From: Endozoicomonas sp965199185
GTDB taxonomy: Bacteria; Pseudomonadota; Gammaproteobacteria; Pseudomonadales; Endozoicomonadaceae
Direction of reading: 5' to 3'
DNA: 64,000 bases
Assembly (NCBI GenBank): GCA_965199185.1
Contig: CBDAQW010000039.1
Coordinates: 62,001-126,000 of the forward strand
Shown here: positions 18,140 to 26,343 of the stretch, piece by piece
Numbering within the stretch: position 1 is the first letter of the stretch
Layout of the letters: every line of letters begins with the position of its first letter
Notes under the pieces: model-generated
The model's input: the letters and a program-made list of their open reading frames with translations, nothing else
Told to the model about the DNA's origin: nothing
Database searches by the model: none
Program-made: the position numbers and the translations under genes

Positions 18140-18793
18140 CTACCAAACAAAATTGGATTTAGCCATTTCACCGTTATCGATCAGAATGTCTTGAGCTGTC
18201 ATGCTTTGATTAACGACAGCCATAAAGTAAACCCATTCTGCTATTTCTTCTGAACTGGCCCATTTTGGCAGCAGTGTTTCATCCATGATGGCTTGCCATT
18301 TTTTCGGATCATCCATGACTGGCTGGTTTAGTTCAGTAAGTACGCCGCCAGGGGAAATGCTGTTGCATGTTGCGTTATATTGAGCAATTTGTAGCGCCGT
18401 CCATTTGCTATAGGCGACAACGCCACCCTTTGAAGCAACGTACTCCGGAAATTCGGCGCCTGAGTGCGCACTGGCTGAGGCGACGTTAACAATGGATTTG
18501 ACGCGATGCTGTAAGCCGTAGCGTTTTGTGCAGTTGATGACACCCCCCAAATTAACGGAAATATCATCTGCGGTATTTTGCACGCCGGCATTATTAATGA
18601 GATAACTCGCATCAGTGATCTCTGGCAGAGATGCCGGGTTCGCTACATCGGCCAGAATGTGTTGGTATCGATCGTGCTCAAGAGTTGTTGGGGTGATATC
18701 GATCCCTATCAGCTGCATGCGTTCATCGTTCAAAAAGCGCTGGCATACGGCAAGACCAATACCAGCACTGGCACCGGTGATAATGACTTTCAT
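18140..18793 (-). CDS. Short-chain dehydrogenase/reductase (SDR)
   Basis: A 217-residue classical SDR with the cofactor motif TGASAGIG at the N-terminus, NNAG near residue 75, and the active-site YVASK. The start at 18793 overlaps the stop codon of the upstream transporter gene (ATGA), so the two are translationally coupled. A longer frame is open upstream but overlaps the transporter. The substrate cannot be assigned; pairing with a queuosine-precursor transporter may be functional or only positional. Confidence 0.85.
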   Translation of the reverse strand: MKVIITGASAGIGLAVCQRFLNDERMQLIGIDITPTTLEHDRYQHILADVANPASLPEITDASYLINNAGVQNTADDISVNLGGVINCTKRYGLQHRVKSIVNVASASAHSGAEFPEYVASKGGVVAYSKWTALQIAQYNATCNSISPGGVLTELNQPVMDDPKKWQAIMDETLLPKWASSEEIAEWVYFMAVVNQSMTAQDILIDNGEMAKSNFVW

Positions 18794-19482
18794 GCGAGTT
18801 TCCACACCTCCTGAGGTTTCATTTTCCGGCAAAGATATACGGCAGGGGTATCACACAAGCTTGTGACAACAAAGATGCCATAGCTGGCAATGATAATGCT
18901 GAACAGCTCGCTGGTGGGGAAAACGCCATAAAATGCCCCAAAGGTAAACAGAACTGAGTTCAAAAGTTGTGAAATCATGGTGGAGGCGTTATTTCTCAGC
19001 CAAAGATATTGTTTGTTAGAACCGGACAGTTGCCATACTTTGTGATAAATCCATACATCAAACTTTTGTACAATGGCATAGACCACCAGCCCGGTAATCA
19101 TCAGTCGTGGCGTGTTGCTAAAGATCGACTGAAGATGCGGCATGGCAAAATCCAGCTCATTGGGCGCAAAATAGAGCCAGCTTTGCGAAATGATAATAAA
19201 GAGTGCTGAGGTGAAAATACTAATATTTACTGAATAGTTAGCCCATTTTTTGCCGCCGGTTTCGCTAAGAATATCGGTCGCCAGGAATGTAGTGGCAAAC
19301 ATGATATTGCCCAGGGTCATATTCATACCAAAGGCCTGGATTTGCACCAGTACTTCGATATTTGCTGCAATAATCGCAAGTACAGTAAAGCAGAGAAGGC
19401 CGGGTTTACCAAAGAGGCGGTAGGTCAAAATCACCATGCCGTAAAAGGCAAACAATTGGCCAATAAGCAGTAATTCGTTCAA
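18790..19482 (-). CDS. yhhQ: Queuosine precursor transporter, YhhQ/VUT family
   Basis: A 230-residue inner-membrane protein with about six hydrophobic helices and the COG1738 landmarks FATTFLATDILSETGGKKWAN-like segment near residue 85 and VYAIVQKFDVWIYHK. E. coli YhhQ imports the queuosine precursors preQ0/preQ1. It overlaps the downstream SDR start by four bases. Confidence 0.85.
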   Translation of the reverse strand: MNELLLIGQLFAFYGMVILTYRLFGKPGLLCFTVLAIIAANIEVLVQIQAFGMNMTLGNIMFATTFLATDILSETGGKKWANYSVNISIFTSALFIIISQSWLYFAPNELDFAMPHLQSIFSNTPRLMITGLVVYAIVQKFDVWIYHKVWQLSGSNKQYLWLRNNASTMISQLLNSVLFTFGAFYGVFPTSELFSIIIASYGIFVVTSLCDTPAVYLCRKMKPQEVWKLA

Positions 19483-19522
19483 AGGTAGAGTCTCAAATGT
19501 TGCGAGAGGTTAATAAAGAGGG

Positions 19523-20203
19523 TTAATGCTGTGTGCTTAAATATAAGCGGTCAAACAATAAAGTGTCTGAGTTCTTGTTGATTCGATATAAAGCCGCTGG
19601 ACGGCAACTCCCCCGGCGTAGTCTGCCGGTGTTTTCCAAAAGATCACCTTTCAGAAAGCGGTTTCTTATTGATCGCATGGGCGGTGCTTTGTCGAGTAAG
19701 ATCGTGAACACTTTTTGAATATCTGACAGTGTAAACTCATCTGGCAGTAGATAAATAGGTAAAGAACTGTATTGAACTTTACTGGTTAATCGGTTGAGAG
19801 CCTGGTGAACCAGTGCTTTATGGTCGTAGGCCAGTGATTGTTCTGGTACTCCATTACTAATATTAACCCAGTAGCAATCGTCAGAAAGACTCTCGTTATC
19901 TGCGCTATTCAGCAAGACATAATACACCACCGTCATAGACCAGCCACGGGAATCACGTTTGGCGTCGCCCAGGGTGATGACCTGCTCATAATAAGAAGCA
20001 GGGCTGGAGGTTGCTGAAGCGAGCACCCGGGTGGCCGTTTCACTTAAACTGTTATCCTGATTGGGGTCAATTCTTCCTGCGGGCAGAACCAGGCCTTTGT
20101 TACCGGATTTAAGCACTTGTTCCCGGGTTAATAGTTGCAGACAGCTTTCGTTCAGGCGAAAGACAACCAGATCAACCGATATTAAGGCTGTGCTCAGGCT
20201 CAT
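19523..20203 (-). CDS. nrtR: NrtR, Nudix-related transcriptional regulator of NAD metabolism
   Basis: The N-terminal half (residues 1-140) is a degenerate Nudix domain (LVLPAGRIDPNQD replaces the canonical Nudix box). The C-terminal half is a winged helix (LPDEFTLSDIQKVFTILLDK; SCRPAALYRI). This arrangement is the NrtR repressor, which senses ADP-ribose-type NAD products. It is divergent from pncA-pncB, the NAD-salvage genes it would be expected to control. The start at 20203 has GAGG eight bases upstream; the frame begins nine codons earlier. Confidence 0.88.
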   Translation of the reverse strand: MSLSTALISVDLVVFRLNESCLQLLTREQVLKSGNKGLVLPAGRIDPNQDNSLSETATRVLASATSSPASYYEQVITLGDAKRDSRGWSMTVVYYVLLNSADNESLSDDCYWVNISNGVPEQSLAYDHKALVHQALNRLTSKVQYSSLPIYLLPDEFTLSDIQKVFTILLDKAPPMRSIRNRFLKGDLLENTGRLRRGSCRPAALYRINKNSDTLLFDRLYLSTQH

Positions 20204-20241
20204 GCCATGTTCCTCTTTACATCCCTGCATAATTAAATCAC

Positions 20242-20341
20242 AAGGTTACCTTGTTTAAGGGTATCTTGACAGCTTAAAGAACATAATTCACTATGTTAAT
20301 GAATTATGTATCATAAGTCGGCTGTTATCATCAGTTGATAA
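20242..20341. promoter_or_regulatory. Divergent nrtR/pncA control region with three palindromes
   Basis: Three inverted repeats lie in this interval: CAAGGTTACCTTG at 20242-20254, ACATAATTCA with TGAATTATGT at 20281-20309 (10/10 match, 9-base spacer), and TTATCA with TGATAA at 20325-20341. NrtR binds AT-rich palindromes near the NAD genes it represses, so the 20281 repeat is the best operator candidate. The assignment is inferred from position and symmetry. Confidence 0.5.
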
Positions 20342-20360
20342 TCTTGCCTGGGGGAGAACA

Positions 20361-21029
20361 ATGGTCGTCATTGGAGCACCGGAAGCACTGGCATCCTTCG
20401 ATGTAGATGCACAGAATTGTTTTACACCACTGTGTCCGGACGAATTGCCCGTCCCTGATGGGCAGAATATTGTTGATGAGTTGAACGCTCAGTCCCGTCT
20501 GGTCAGTGTGCGCCTTGGCTCTAAGGATGCTCATTGTCCTGGTGCCGTTTGGGTCGCCAATGAAGACAACCCGCAACTGTCGCCTGTAAATGGCTATGAG
20601 CATGCTGATCTGCACTGGAATCTGCATGCGGTTCCGGGGTCTTTCGGTTTTAAGCTACTGAACGGTTTGCCCGCCGTTACGGATTATGACTTCTTTGTCT
20701 GGAAAGGGGTTGAGCCCGACATGCATCCATACGGTGCCTGTTTTCACGATCAGCACAACAAGCGCAGTACTGGTGTTATTGAATACTTACAACAACAGGG
20801 TGTCAGAACGGTGTTGGTAGGAGGGCTGGCTCTCGATTTTTGTGTGAAGACTACTGTTTTGCAATTACGTGATGCAGGCTTTCGGGTTATTGTTAATCTG
20901 GCCGCCTGTCGTGCATTAACCGACGAAACCAGGCAGCAGGCCATGCAGGAAATGCGCGATGCAGGTACTGAATTTGTCCGTGATGTTTCTGAACTGAAAG
21001 TGTTGGCCGAAGCTTTGGCTTCGACTTGA
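20361..21029 (+). CDS. pncA: Nicotinamidase PncA
   Basis: Hydrolyses nicotinamide to nicotinate for NAD salvage. Of 222 residues, the triad elements are Asp in FDVDAQNCF, Lys in FVWKGVEPD and Cys in LALDFCVKTT; the metal site is in SKDAHCPG. GGGGGAG precedes the ATG. pncB follows after 33 bp, so nicotinamide is converted to nicotinate and then to nicotinate mononucleotide by consecutive gene products. Confidence 0.94.
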   Translation: MVVIGAPEALASFDVDAQNCFTPLCPDELPVPDGQNIVDELNAQSRLVSVRLGSKDAHCPGAVWVANEDNPQLSPVNGYEHADLHWNLHAVPGSFGFKLLNGLPAVTDYDFFVWKGVEPDMHPYGACFHDQHNKRSTGVIEYLQQQGVRTVLVGGLALDFCVKTTVLQLRDAGFRVIVNLAACRALTDETRQQAMQEMRDAGTEFVRDVSELKVLAEALAST

Positions 21030-21062
21030 AGGATGCGGTAGGAAGGTAATAGGAAGTTGTTA

Positions 21063-22238
21063 ATGGAAGCTCCGATTATTCAGTCATTGCTGGATACCGA
21101 TTTGTACAAATATACCATGCAGCAGTCCATGGTGAATCAATATCCGAATGCCAGAGGTAAAATGGCATTCCGCTGTCGCACAGGCGAACCCTTGCAGGTG
21201 AGTGTTGAGGAGTTGCGTCATCAATGCGATAGCCTGGGCGACCTTCGTTTCACCAATGCAGAGCTGGAATGGCTCAGCGGCTTGCCGTTTATTTCTGAAT
21301 CTTTTCTCGACTACCTGAGTTCGTTCAGACTTGATCCTCGCCAGGTGGATATTCAAGAGCGTCATGGCGAGCTGGCTATTACCGCAGAAGGTAATTGGGC
21401 ATCCATTACGCATTTTGAAATTTTTATTCTGGCGCTGGTCAGTGAGATACACTGCCGAAACAGAGGTGTGGATGCAGAACTGACAGGCAAACGACGATTG
21501 ACGGATAAGCTCCATTTTCTCAAAGATTCGCTGGGTCGTGAGAATGATAGCGGCTTCACATTGGTGGATTTTGGTACCCGTCGTCGTTTTTCCAGAGAGT
21601 GGCATGAATATGTGATTCGTACTTTGCAGCAGGCGTTGCCAGAGGAGTTTGTCGGTACCAGTAATCTGCATTTGGCTCGTACGCTGTCGTTAATGCCGGT
21701 GGGTACCATGGCTCATGAATGGCTTCAGTCTCATCAGGTGCTTGGTCAGAGTTTGTTGTCCAGCCAGAAAGACGCATTGCAAGTCTGGCTGCAGGAATAC
21801 GGTGACCAGTTGGGAATCGCCTTGACTGATACCATCAGTATGCAGGCTTTTTTACGGGACTTTGATGCCGGGCTGGCCAATGCCTTTGCTGGTTTGCGAC
21901 ATGATTCCGGTGATCCGATACACTGGGGTGAGCAGGCATTGGCGCATTATCAAAAATTGGGCATTGATGCTTGTACCAAGCAGCTGGTCTTCAGTGACAA
22001 GCTGGACTTTGTCACGGCGCTGGAAATTTACCGTCATTTTGCCGGTAAGATTAATGTCAGCTTTGGTATCGGTTCTTACCTGACCAATGATATGGGTTTC
22101 AAAGCACCTAATATTGTTATGAAGCTGGTTGAGCTGAATAATCATCCTGTAGCAAAGCTGTCTGATAATCCAGGTAAAACCATGTGCCAGGATCAGGACT
22201 TTATCAGAAGGCTGAAAAGAACTTTTTCTTATGCTTGA
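21063..22238 (+). CDS. pncB: Nicotinate phosphoribosyltransferase PncB
   Basis: Condenses nicotinate with PRPP to give NaMN. About 391 residues. Family landmarks are SLLDTDLYKYTMQQ at the start, DFGTRRRFS near 160, GTMAHEW near 215, and the phosphate-binding FGIGSYLTND near 340. The ATG at 21063 is chosen (AGGAAG upstream); a TTG two codons earlier is also open. Paired with pncA and divergent from nrtR. Confidence 0.95.
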   Translation: MEAPIIQSLLDTDLYKYTMQQSMVNQYPNARGKMAFRCRTGEPLQVSVEELRHQCDSLGDLRFTNAELEWLSGLPFISESFLDYLSSFRLDPRQVDIQERHGELAITAEGNWASITHFEIFILALVSEIHCRNRGVDAELTGKRRLTDKLHFLKDSLGRENDSGFTLVDFGTRRRFSREWHEYVIRTLQQALPEEFVGTSNLHLARTLSLMPVGTMAHEWLQSHQVLGQSLLSSQKDALQVWLQEYGDQLGIALTDTISMQAFLRDFDAGLANAFAGLRHDSGDPIHWGEQALAHYQKLGIDACTKQLVFSDKLDFVTALEIYRHFAGKINVSFGIGSYLTNDMGFKAPNIVMKLVELNNHPVAKLSDNPGKTMCQDQDFIRRLKRTFSYA

Positions 22239-22298
22239 CGAATCAGTGAGTTATATGCAGAATACGCCACATCAAGGCGATGCGCCCTGATCTTTATG

Positions 22299-22412
<114 letters not shown>

Positions 22413-22563
22413 CTTATTTCTCCATGTGTCCTGCATGGTGTAACCGCATTCTCCGCTGTGACGATTTCCTAAGTTATCTCCTGAAACCAGTTCCAGTCGT
22501 GCATTATCCCGACATCTTGGTTAGCATAGGTGAAACTCTGGCTTCCGGTAATGACGCTTCTCA

Positions 22564-24531
22564 ATGAGCTATCAGGTTCTTGCACGTAAATGGCGATCCC
22601 GCTCCTTTAAGGAGTTAGTGGGGCAGTCTCATGTTCTTCAGGCGCTGGTCAATGCACTGGATCAGGATCGCCTGCACCACGCTTATCTGTTTACGGGTAC
22701 CCGTGGGGTCGGTAAAACCACCATTGCCCGCATTCTGGCAAAATGTCTCAATTGTGAAACCGGCGTTAGCTCAACACCTTGTGGTCAGTGTGCGGCTTGT
22801 CGTGAAATTGATGAAGGTCGTTTTGTTGACCTGATTGAAGTGGATGCCGCCTCTCGTACCAAGGTAGAAGATACGCGGGAACTGCTGGATAACGTGCAGT
22901 ATGCACCGACACGGGGGCGCTACAAAGTGTACCTGATCGACGAGGTGCACATGCTTTCGGCGCACAGTTTTAACGCGCTGCTGAAAACACTGGAAGAGCC
23001 GCCCCCTCATGTGAAGTTTTTGCTAGCGACCACCGATCCGCAAAAACTGCCGATTACTATTCTTTCTCGCTGTTTGCAGTTTGGTCTGAAGAATATGACG
23101 CCGGAGCTGATTGTCGGGCATCTGGAAAATATTCTTACTCACGAACAGCTGGCTTATGAACCGCCGGCACTCTGGCAACTGGCACGTGCGGCGGACGGCA
23201 GTATGCGGGATGCGCTCAGTCTCACCGATCAGGCGATTGCTTTTGGTAATGGGCGAGTGGCAGAAGCAGAAGTCAGTGCCATGCTCGGTACCATCGATCA
23301 GCGACAAGTGCTGAAAATGGTGCAAGCGTTGGCAACAGGCAATGCTACTTCTGTGCTGGCGGCAGTCAGTCATCTGGCGGAACATGCTCCGGATTATCGC
23401 GTTGTACTGGACGATATGCTGGCGATTCTGCATCGTGTGGCAATTGCTCAGGCAGTGCCGGAGGCGATTGATAATAGTCAGGGTGATCGTGATACAGTGG
23501 TTGATCTGGCTAGTGCCATGACGGCAGAAGATGTTCAGCTGTTTTATCAGGTTGGGCTGGTGGGTAAAAAAGATTTACCACTGGCGCCGGAGCCTCGCAG
23601 CGGCTTTGAAATGGCATTGTTAAGAATGCTGGCTTTCCGCCCTGATGGTGCACCGGCTTCTTCTCAAGCATTAAAAGGCAGTGGTTCGGTATCTGCTGAA
23701 CCGGTTTCAGACAGCAGTGAACCATCGCCAACCCCCGAACCAGAGCCTGAGCCTGCGCAGCTAGAACGAGAACCTTCTGCACCGGTTGAAGAGCCAGTAG
23801 AAGCTGTAGATAGTTTTGAGCCGCCAGCGCCTTTGCCTCAATCTCATCCTGTTGCTCAACTTATTGCTAGTCCTGAAGTTGAGAAAACCCCGGCACCGTT
23901 CATCCAGCCAGAGCAACCCCCTCACCTTGCTGAAGTGCCGCTGGATGTGTACGACACCATGATGTCTCCGGCAGTTGAAGAAGCCAGAGTATCAGAATCC
24001 ATCGTTGCTTATGACAGTCCTGCATCTGAAATGCAGTCTGTCAGCACGCTGGAAGTGTCAGTGGACGATGCATTGATGCCGGTAAAACGAATCCCGGAAA
24101 TGCCTCCAGTAGAAGAAAGGGTGGCGCTGGTGGATCTTGATCAGAAAACCTGGGTCATGGTATTTCGTGGATTACCCGTTGCCGGTGTGACCGGGACTCT
24201 GGGTTCTCACTGTGAGTTTCTGGAAGAGCAGGGCGGTCAGATTCAACTTCGGCTCGATCAGAAAACCAGCACGTTGTATAACGATTCTCATCGCCAGCGT
24301 ATTGAAAAAGCACTGAGTGATTACTTTCAGCAACCCATCTCCGTACTACTGGATATTGCTCCGGTCACTAGTGAAACCCCGGCTGCCTGGCGGAAACGTA
24401 AAATTGAAGAGCGTTTGCTGCAAGCCAAAGACAGCATATACAGCGATGCTGAATTGCAGGCGCTGATTAGAGAATTTTCAGGAACGGTGCAGGATGACAG
24501 TATCCAACCCGTTGGAAATATTATTAAATAA
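22564..24531 (+). CDS. dnaX: DNA polymerase III subunit gamma/tau
   Basis: Clamp-loader ATPase of 655 residues. Walker A GTRGVGKTTIA lies near residue 45, a zinc module (CLNC, then CGQCAAC) near 64-82, the DEVH Walker B box near 126, and sensor 1 SRCLQF near 168. A proline- and glutamate-rich linker (about 370-500) precedes the tau-specific C-terminal domain. It heads the dnaX-ybaB-recR operon. I see no in-phase slippery heptamer that would make gamma. Confidence 0.95.
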   Translation: MSYQVLARKWRSRSFKELVGQSHVLQALVNALDQDRLHHAYLFTGTRGVGKTTIARILAKCLNCETGVSSTPCGQCAACREIDEGRFVDLIEVDAASRTKVEDTRELLDNVQYAPTRGRYKVYLIDEVHMLSAHSFNALLKTLEEPPPHVKFLLATTDPQKLPITILSRCLQFGLKNMTPELIVGHLENILTHEQLAYEPPALWQLARAADGSMRDALSLTDQAIAFGNGRVAEAEVSAMLGTIDQRQVLKMVQALATGNATSVLAAVSHLAEHAPDYRVVLDDMLAILHRVAIAQAVPEAIDNSQGDRDTVVDLASAMTAEDVQLFYQVGLVGKKDLPLAPEPRSGFEMALLRMLAFRPDGAPASSQALKGSGSVSAEPVSDSSEPSPTPEPEPEPAQLEREPSAPVEEPVEAVDSFEPPAPLPQSHPVAQLIASPEVEKTPAPFIQPEQPPHLAEVPLDVYDTMMSPAVEEARVSESIVAYDSPASEMQSVSTLEVSVDDALMPVKRIPEMPPVEERVALVDLDQKTWVMVFRGLPVAGVTGTLGSHCEFLEEQGGQIQLRLDQKTSTLYNDSHRQRIEKALSDYFQQPISVLLDIAPVTSETPAAWRKRKIEERLLQAKDSIYSDAELQALIREFSGTVQDDSIQPVGNIIK

Positions 24532-24583
24532 CCCTTGTTTTACCTGAGCTGGTTTGGGTAAATGATGAATTGCAGAGGTCGTT

Positions 24584-24910
24584 ATGTTTAAAGGTGGTAT
24601 GGGCAATCTGATGAAGCAGGCCCAGAAAATGCAGGAAGATATGCAGAAGGTTCAGGAAGAACTGGCCAATGCAGAAGTCACTGGTGAGTCCGGCGCCGGT
24701 TTGGTTAAAGTCACTATGACTGGGCGACATGACGTTCGTCGTGTGGATATTGATGCCAGTCTTATGGAAGAAGACAAAGAGATGCTCGAAGACCTGCTGG
24801 CTGCAGCAGTCAATGACGCCGTTCGTAAAGTTGAACAGAACAGCAAGGAAAAAATGGGTAATCTGACGGCTGGTATGAACCTGCCGGCAGGCATGAAACT
24901 GCCTTTTTGA
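24584..24910 (+). CDS. ybaB: Nucleoid-associated protein YbaB/EbfC
   Basis: A small dimeric DNA-binding protein of 108 residues, with the typical MGNLMKQAQKMQEDMQKVQ N-terminal helix and a VTMTGRHDVRRVDID core. Located between dnaX and recR as in most gammaproteobacteria. A hairpin with a short T-rich tail follows its stop. Confidence 0.95.
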   Translation: MFKGGMGNLMKQAQKMQEDMQKVQEELANAEVTGESGAGLVKVTMTGRHDVRRVDIDASLMEEDKEMLEDLLAAAVNDAVRKVEQNSKEKMGNLTAGMNLPAGMKLPF

Positions 24911-24919
24911 TGCTTACCG

Positions 24920-24950
24920 GCTGACTGGCCGAATAGGTCAGTCGGCTTTC
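24920..24950 (+). terminator. Hairpin with T-rich tail between ybaB and recR
   Basis: An 11-bp stem (GCTGACTGGCC with GGTCAGTCGGC, two G-U pairs) with a 5-base loop is followed by TTTCTTC. It may attenuate rather than end transcription, since recR normally belongs to the same operon. Confidence 0.45.
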
Positions 24951-24991
24951 TTCTCCGATTCTCAAACTGCGTTCTGAATAAAAGGTTTAAC

Positions 24992-25591
24992 ATGTTCAGT
25001 CCTCTGATCAAGGAATTGATGGAATCACTGCGTTGTCTCCCCGGTGTTGGTCCCCGTTCTGCACAACGTATGATGCTGCACCTGCTGGAGCGTGATCGTG
25101 CTGGCGCTCAACGACTGGCAACAGCATTAAATGCCGCTGTCGAAAGGGTAGGGCGCTGCCAGCAATGTCGAACTCTGACGGAAGAAACGGTTTGTCAGAT
25201 TTGTGCCAGCCCATCCCGAAGCAGTAAAACCCTGTGTGTGGTTGAAAACCCATCCGATGTCATGGCTTTTGAACAGGCTGGTGGTTATTCAGGGCGCTAC
25301 TTTGTATTAATGGGGCATTTGTCGCCTATTGATGGTATTGGCCCGGCAGATATTGGTATTGAAGCCTTGCTTGATCAGGTAAAAAAAGAAGCGGTAGAAG
25401 AAGTTATTTTAGCGACGAATCCCACGGTAGAAGGGGAAGCCACCGCTCATTATATCGCCAGCGAATTACGAACACTGGGTGTCAAAGCCAGTCGGATTGC
25501 TCATGGCGTCCCATTGGGCGGGGAGCTGGAATATGTCGACGGTGGAACCCTCGCACACGCTCTTGCCGGAAGAACAGTTGTTGCTGAATAA
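24992..25591 (+). CDS. recR: Recombination mediator RecR
   Basis: Works with RecO (and RecF) to load RecA at gapped DNA. Of 199 residues: N-terminal helix-hairpin-helix LPGVGPRSAQRM, zinc finger CQQC...CQIC near 57-72, and a Toprim domain from about 80 (VVENPSDVMAFE; LATNPTVEGEATAHY). Third gene of the dnaX-ybaB-recR group. Confidence 0.96.
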   Translation: MFSPLIKELMESLRCLPGVGPRSAQRMMLHLLERDRAGAQRLATALNAAVERVGRCQQCRTLTEETVCQICASPSRSSKTLCVVENPSDVMAFEQAGGYSGRYFVLMGHLSPIDGIGPADIGIEALLDQVKKEAVEEVILATNPTVEGEATAHYIASELRTLGVKASRIAHGVPLGGELEYVDGGTLAHALAGRTVVAE

Positions 25592-25704
25592 TTAATGGGT
25601 TGGTCTTAATGAGGCGCCAGCCTGTATTGCTTCTTCGGCGACACAAAAAACAGTTGAACTTAAACAATTTAAAGGTATTATAATCGTCGTCTTTAGAGAC
25701 AAGT

Positions 25705-25781
25705 CGGAGCGTAGCGCAGCCTGGTAGCGCACCACAATGGGGTTGTGGGGGTCGGAGGTTCAAATCCTCTCGCTCCGACCA
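25705..25781 (+). tRNA. tRNA-Pro (GGG)
   Basis: A complete 77-nt cloverleaf: acceptor CGGAGCG/CGCTCCG with the C1-G72 pair typical of tRNA-Pro, anticodon stem CCACA/TGTGG with loop ATGGGGT (anticodon GGG), T-loop TTCAAAT, and encoded ACCA. It reads codon CCC. A terminator follows immediately, and an integrase remnant points toward its 3' end. Confidence 0.95.
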
Positions 25782-25798
25782 GAAAACCCTTTAAAATA

Positions 25799-25822
25799 AG
25801 CAGCTTATAGAGCTGCTTTTTT
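25799..25822 (+). terminator. Rho-independent terminator after tRNA-Pro
   Basis: A perfect 7-bp stem, AGCAGCT/AGCTGCT, with a 5-base loop and six T residues lies 18 bp behind the tRNA 3' end. Confidence 0.85.
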
Positions 25823-25898
25823 GTGCCTGATGTTCGGGGACAAATCGGGGACAAAAAAGGGACAAATCCTACACGCTGAAAGCTATCAAAATTACACG

Positions 25899-26147
25899 TC
25901 ATTTTTCGCCTATTTCGTCGCCAATCTCTGTAAATTCCTGCTGGTTGTATGTATGTACTAGATCCATTGTCAGGACTGGCGTGCATTCTACAAACTGCTC
26001 TGAGTCGTGGCCTTCCAGATAGATTTCCGTAGTCTCTGCGTCTTTGTGCGCCATGAGTTTTTGAATGTCCTTTTTGTTGACGCCTTGCTTCTTCAGCAGA
26101 TGCGCGCCTAATGCTCGGATTTCATGCCAGCTTGGTCTTTGAAGTGG
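25899..26147 (-). pseudogene. Phage-type tyrosine integrase, C-terminal remnant
   Basis: An 82-codon fragment on the minus strand carries the C-terminal catalytic motifs of a lambda-like tyrosine recombinase: WHEIRALGAH (HxxR), LMAHKDAETT (second His) and EIYLEGHD (nucleophile Tyr). The frame meets a stop upstream of PLQRPSWHE, where the IS3-type sequence begins, so the N-terminal two thirds are gone. It lies about 120 bp from the tRNA-Pro 3' end, a typical integration site, and marks a decayed integrative element. Confidence 0.8.
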
Positions 26148-26206
26148 TTATAGTTCTCCGGACACACAAACACGGGTAATATTACAACACATTAAGGTGT
26201 GTCCAA

Positions 26207-26343
26207 ATGTCAGAAAAGAAAACGAAATCCTATACAGCTGAGTTCAAAGAATCAGCAGTAAAGTTGGCTGTTGAATCTGATCAGCCAGTATCAGCAACAG
26301 CTAAAGATCTGGGTGTGAATGTCAACACTCTCCATACCTGGAT
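26207..26343 (+). pseudogene. IS3-type OrfA remnant, cut by the right ISAs1 copy
   Basis: Begins MSEKKTKSYTAEFKESAVKL and continues through the helix-turn-helix of IS3-family OrfA (SATAKDLGVNVNTLHTWI). After 45 codons the frame runs into the ISAs1 inverted repeat at 26344. The rest of the element (OrfB and right end) is absent next to either ISAs1 copy in the window, so material was lost as well as interrupted. Confidence 0.75.

Noticed and set aside
23563..23575. A6G run in dnaX as a possible gamma frameshift site
   Set aside because: The heptamer A-AAA-AAG is not in the required phase (codons read AAA AAA GAT), and it lies too early relative to the usual gamma end point.
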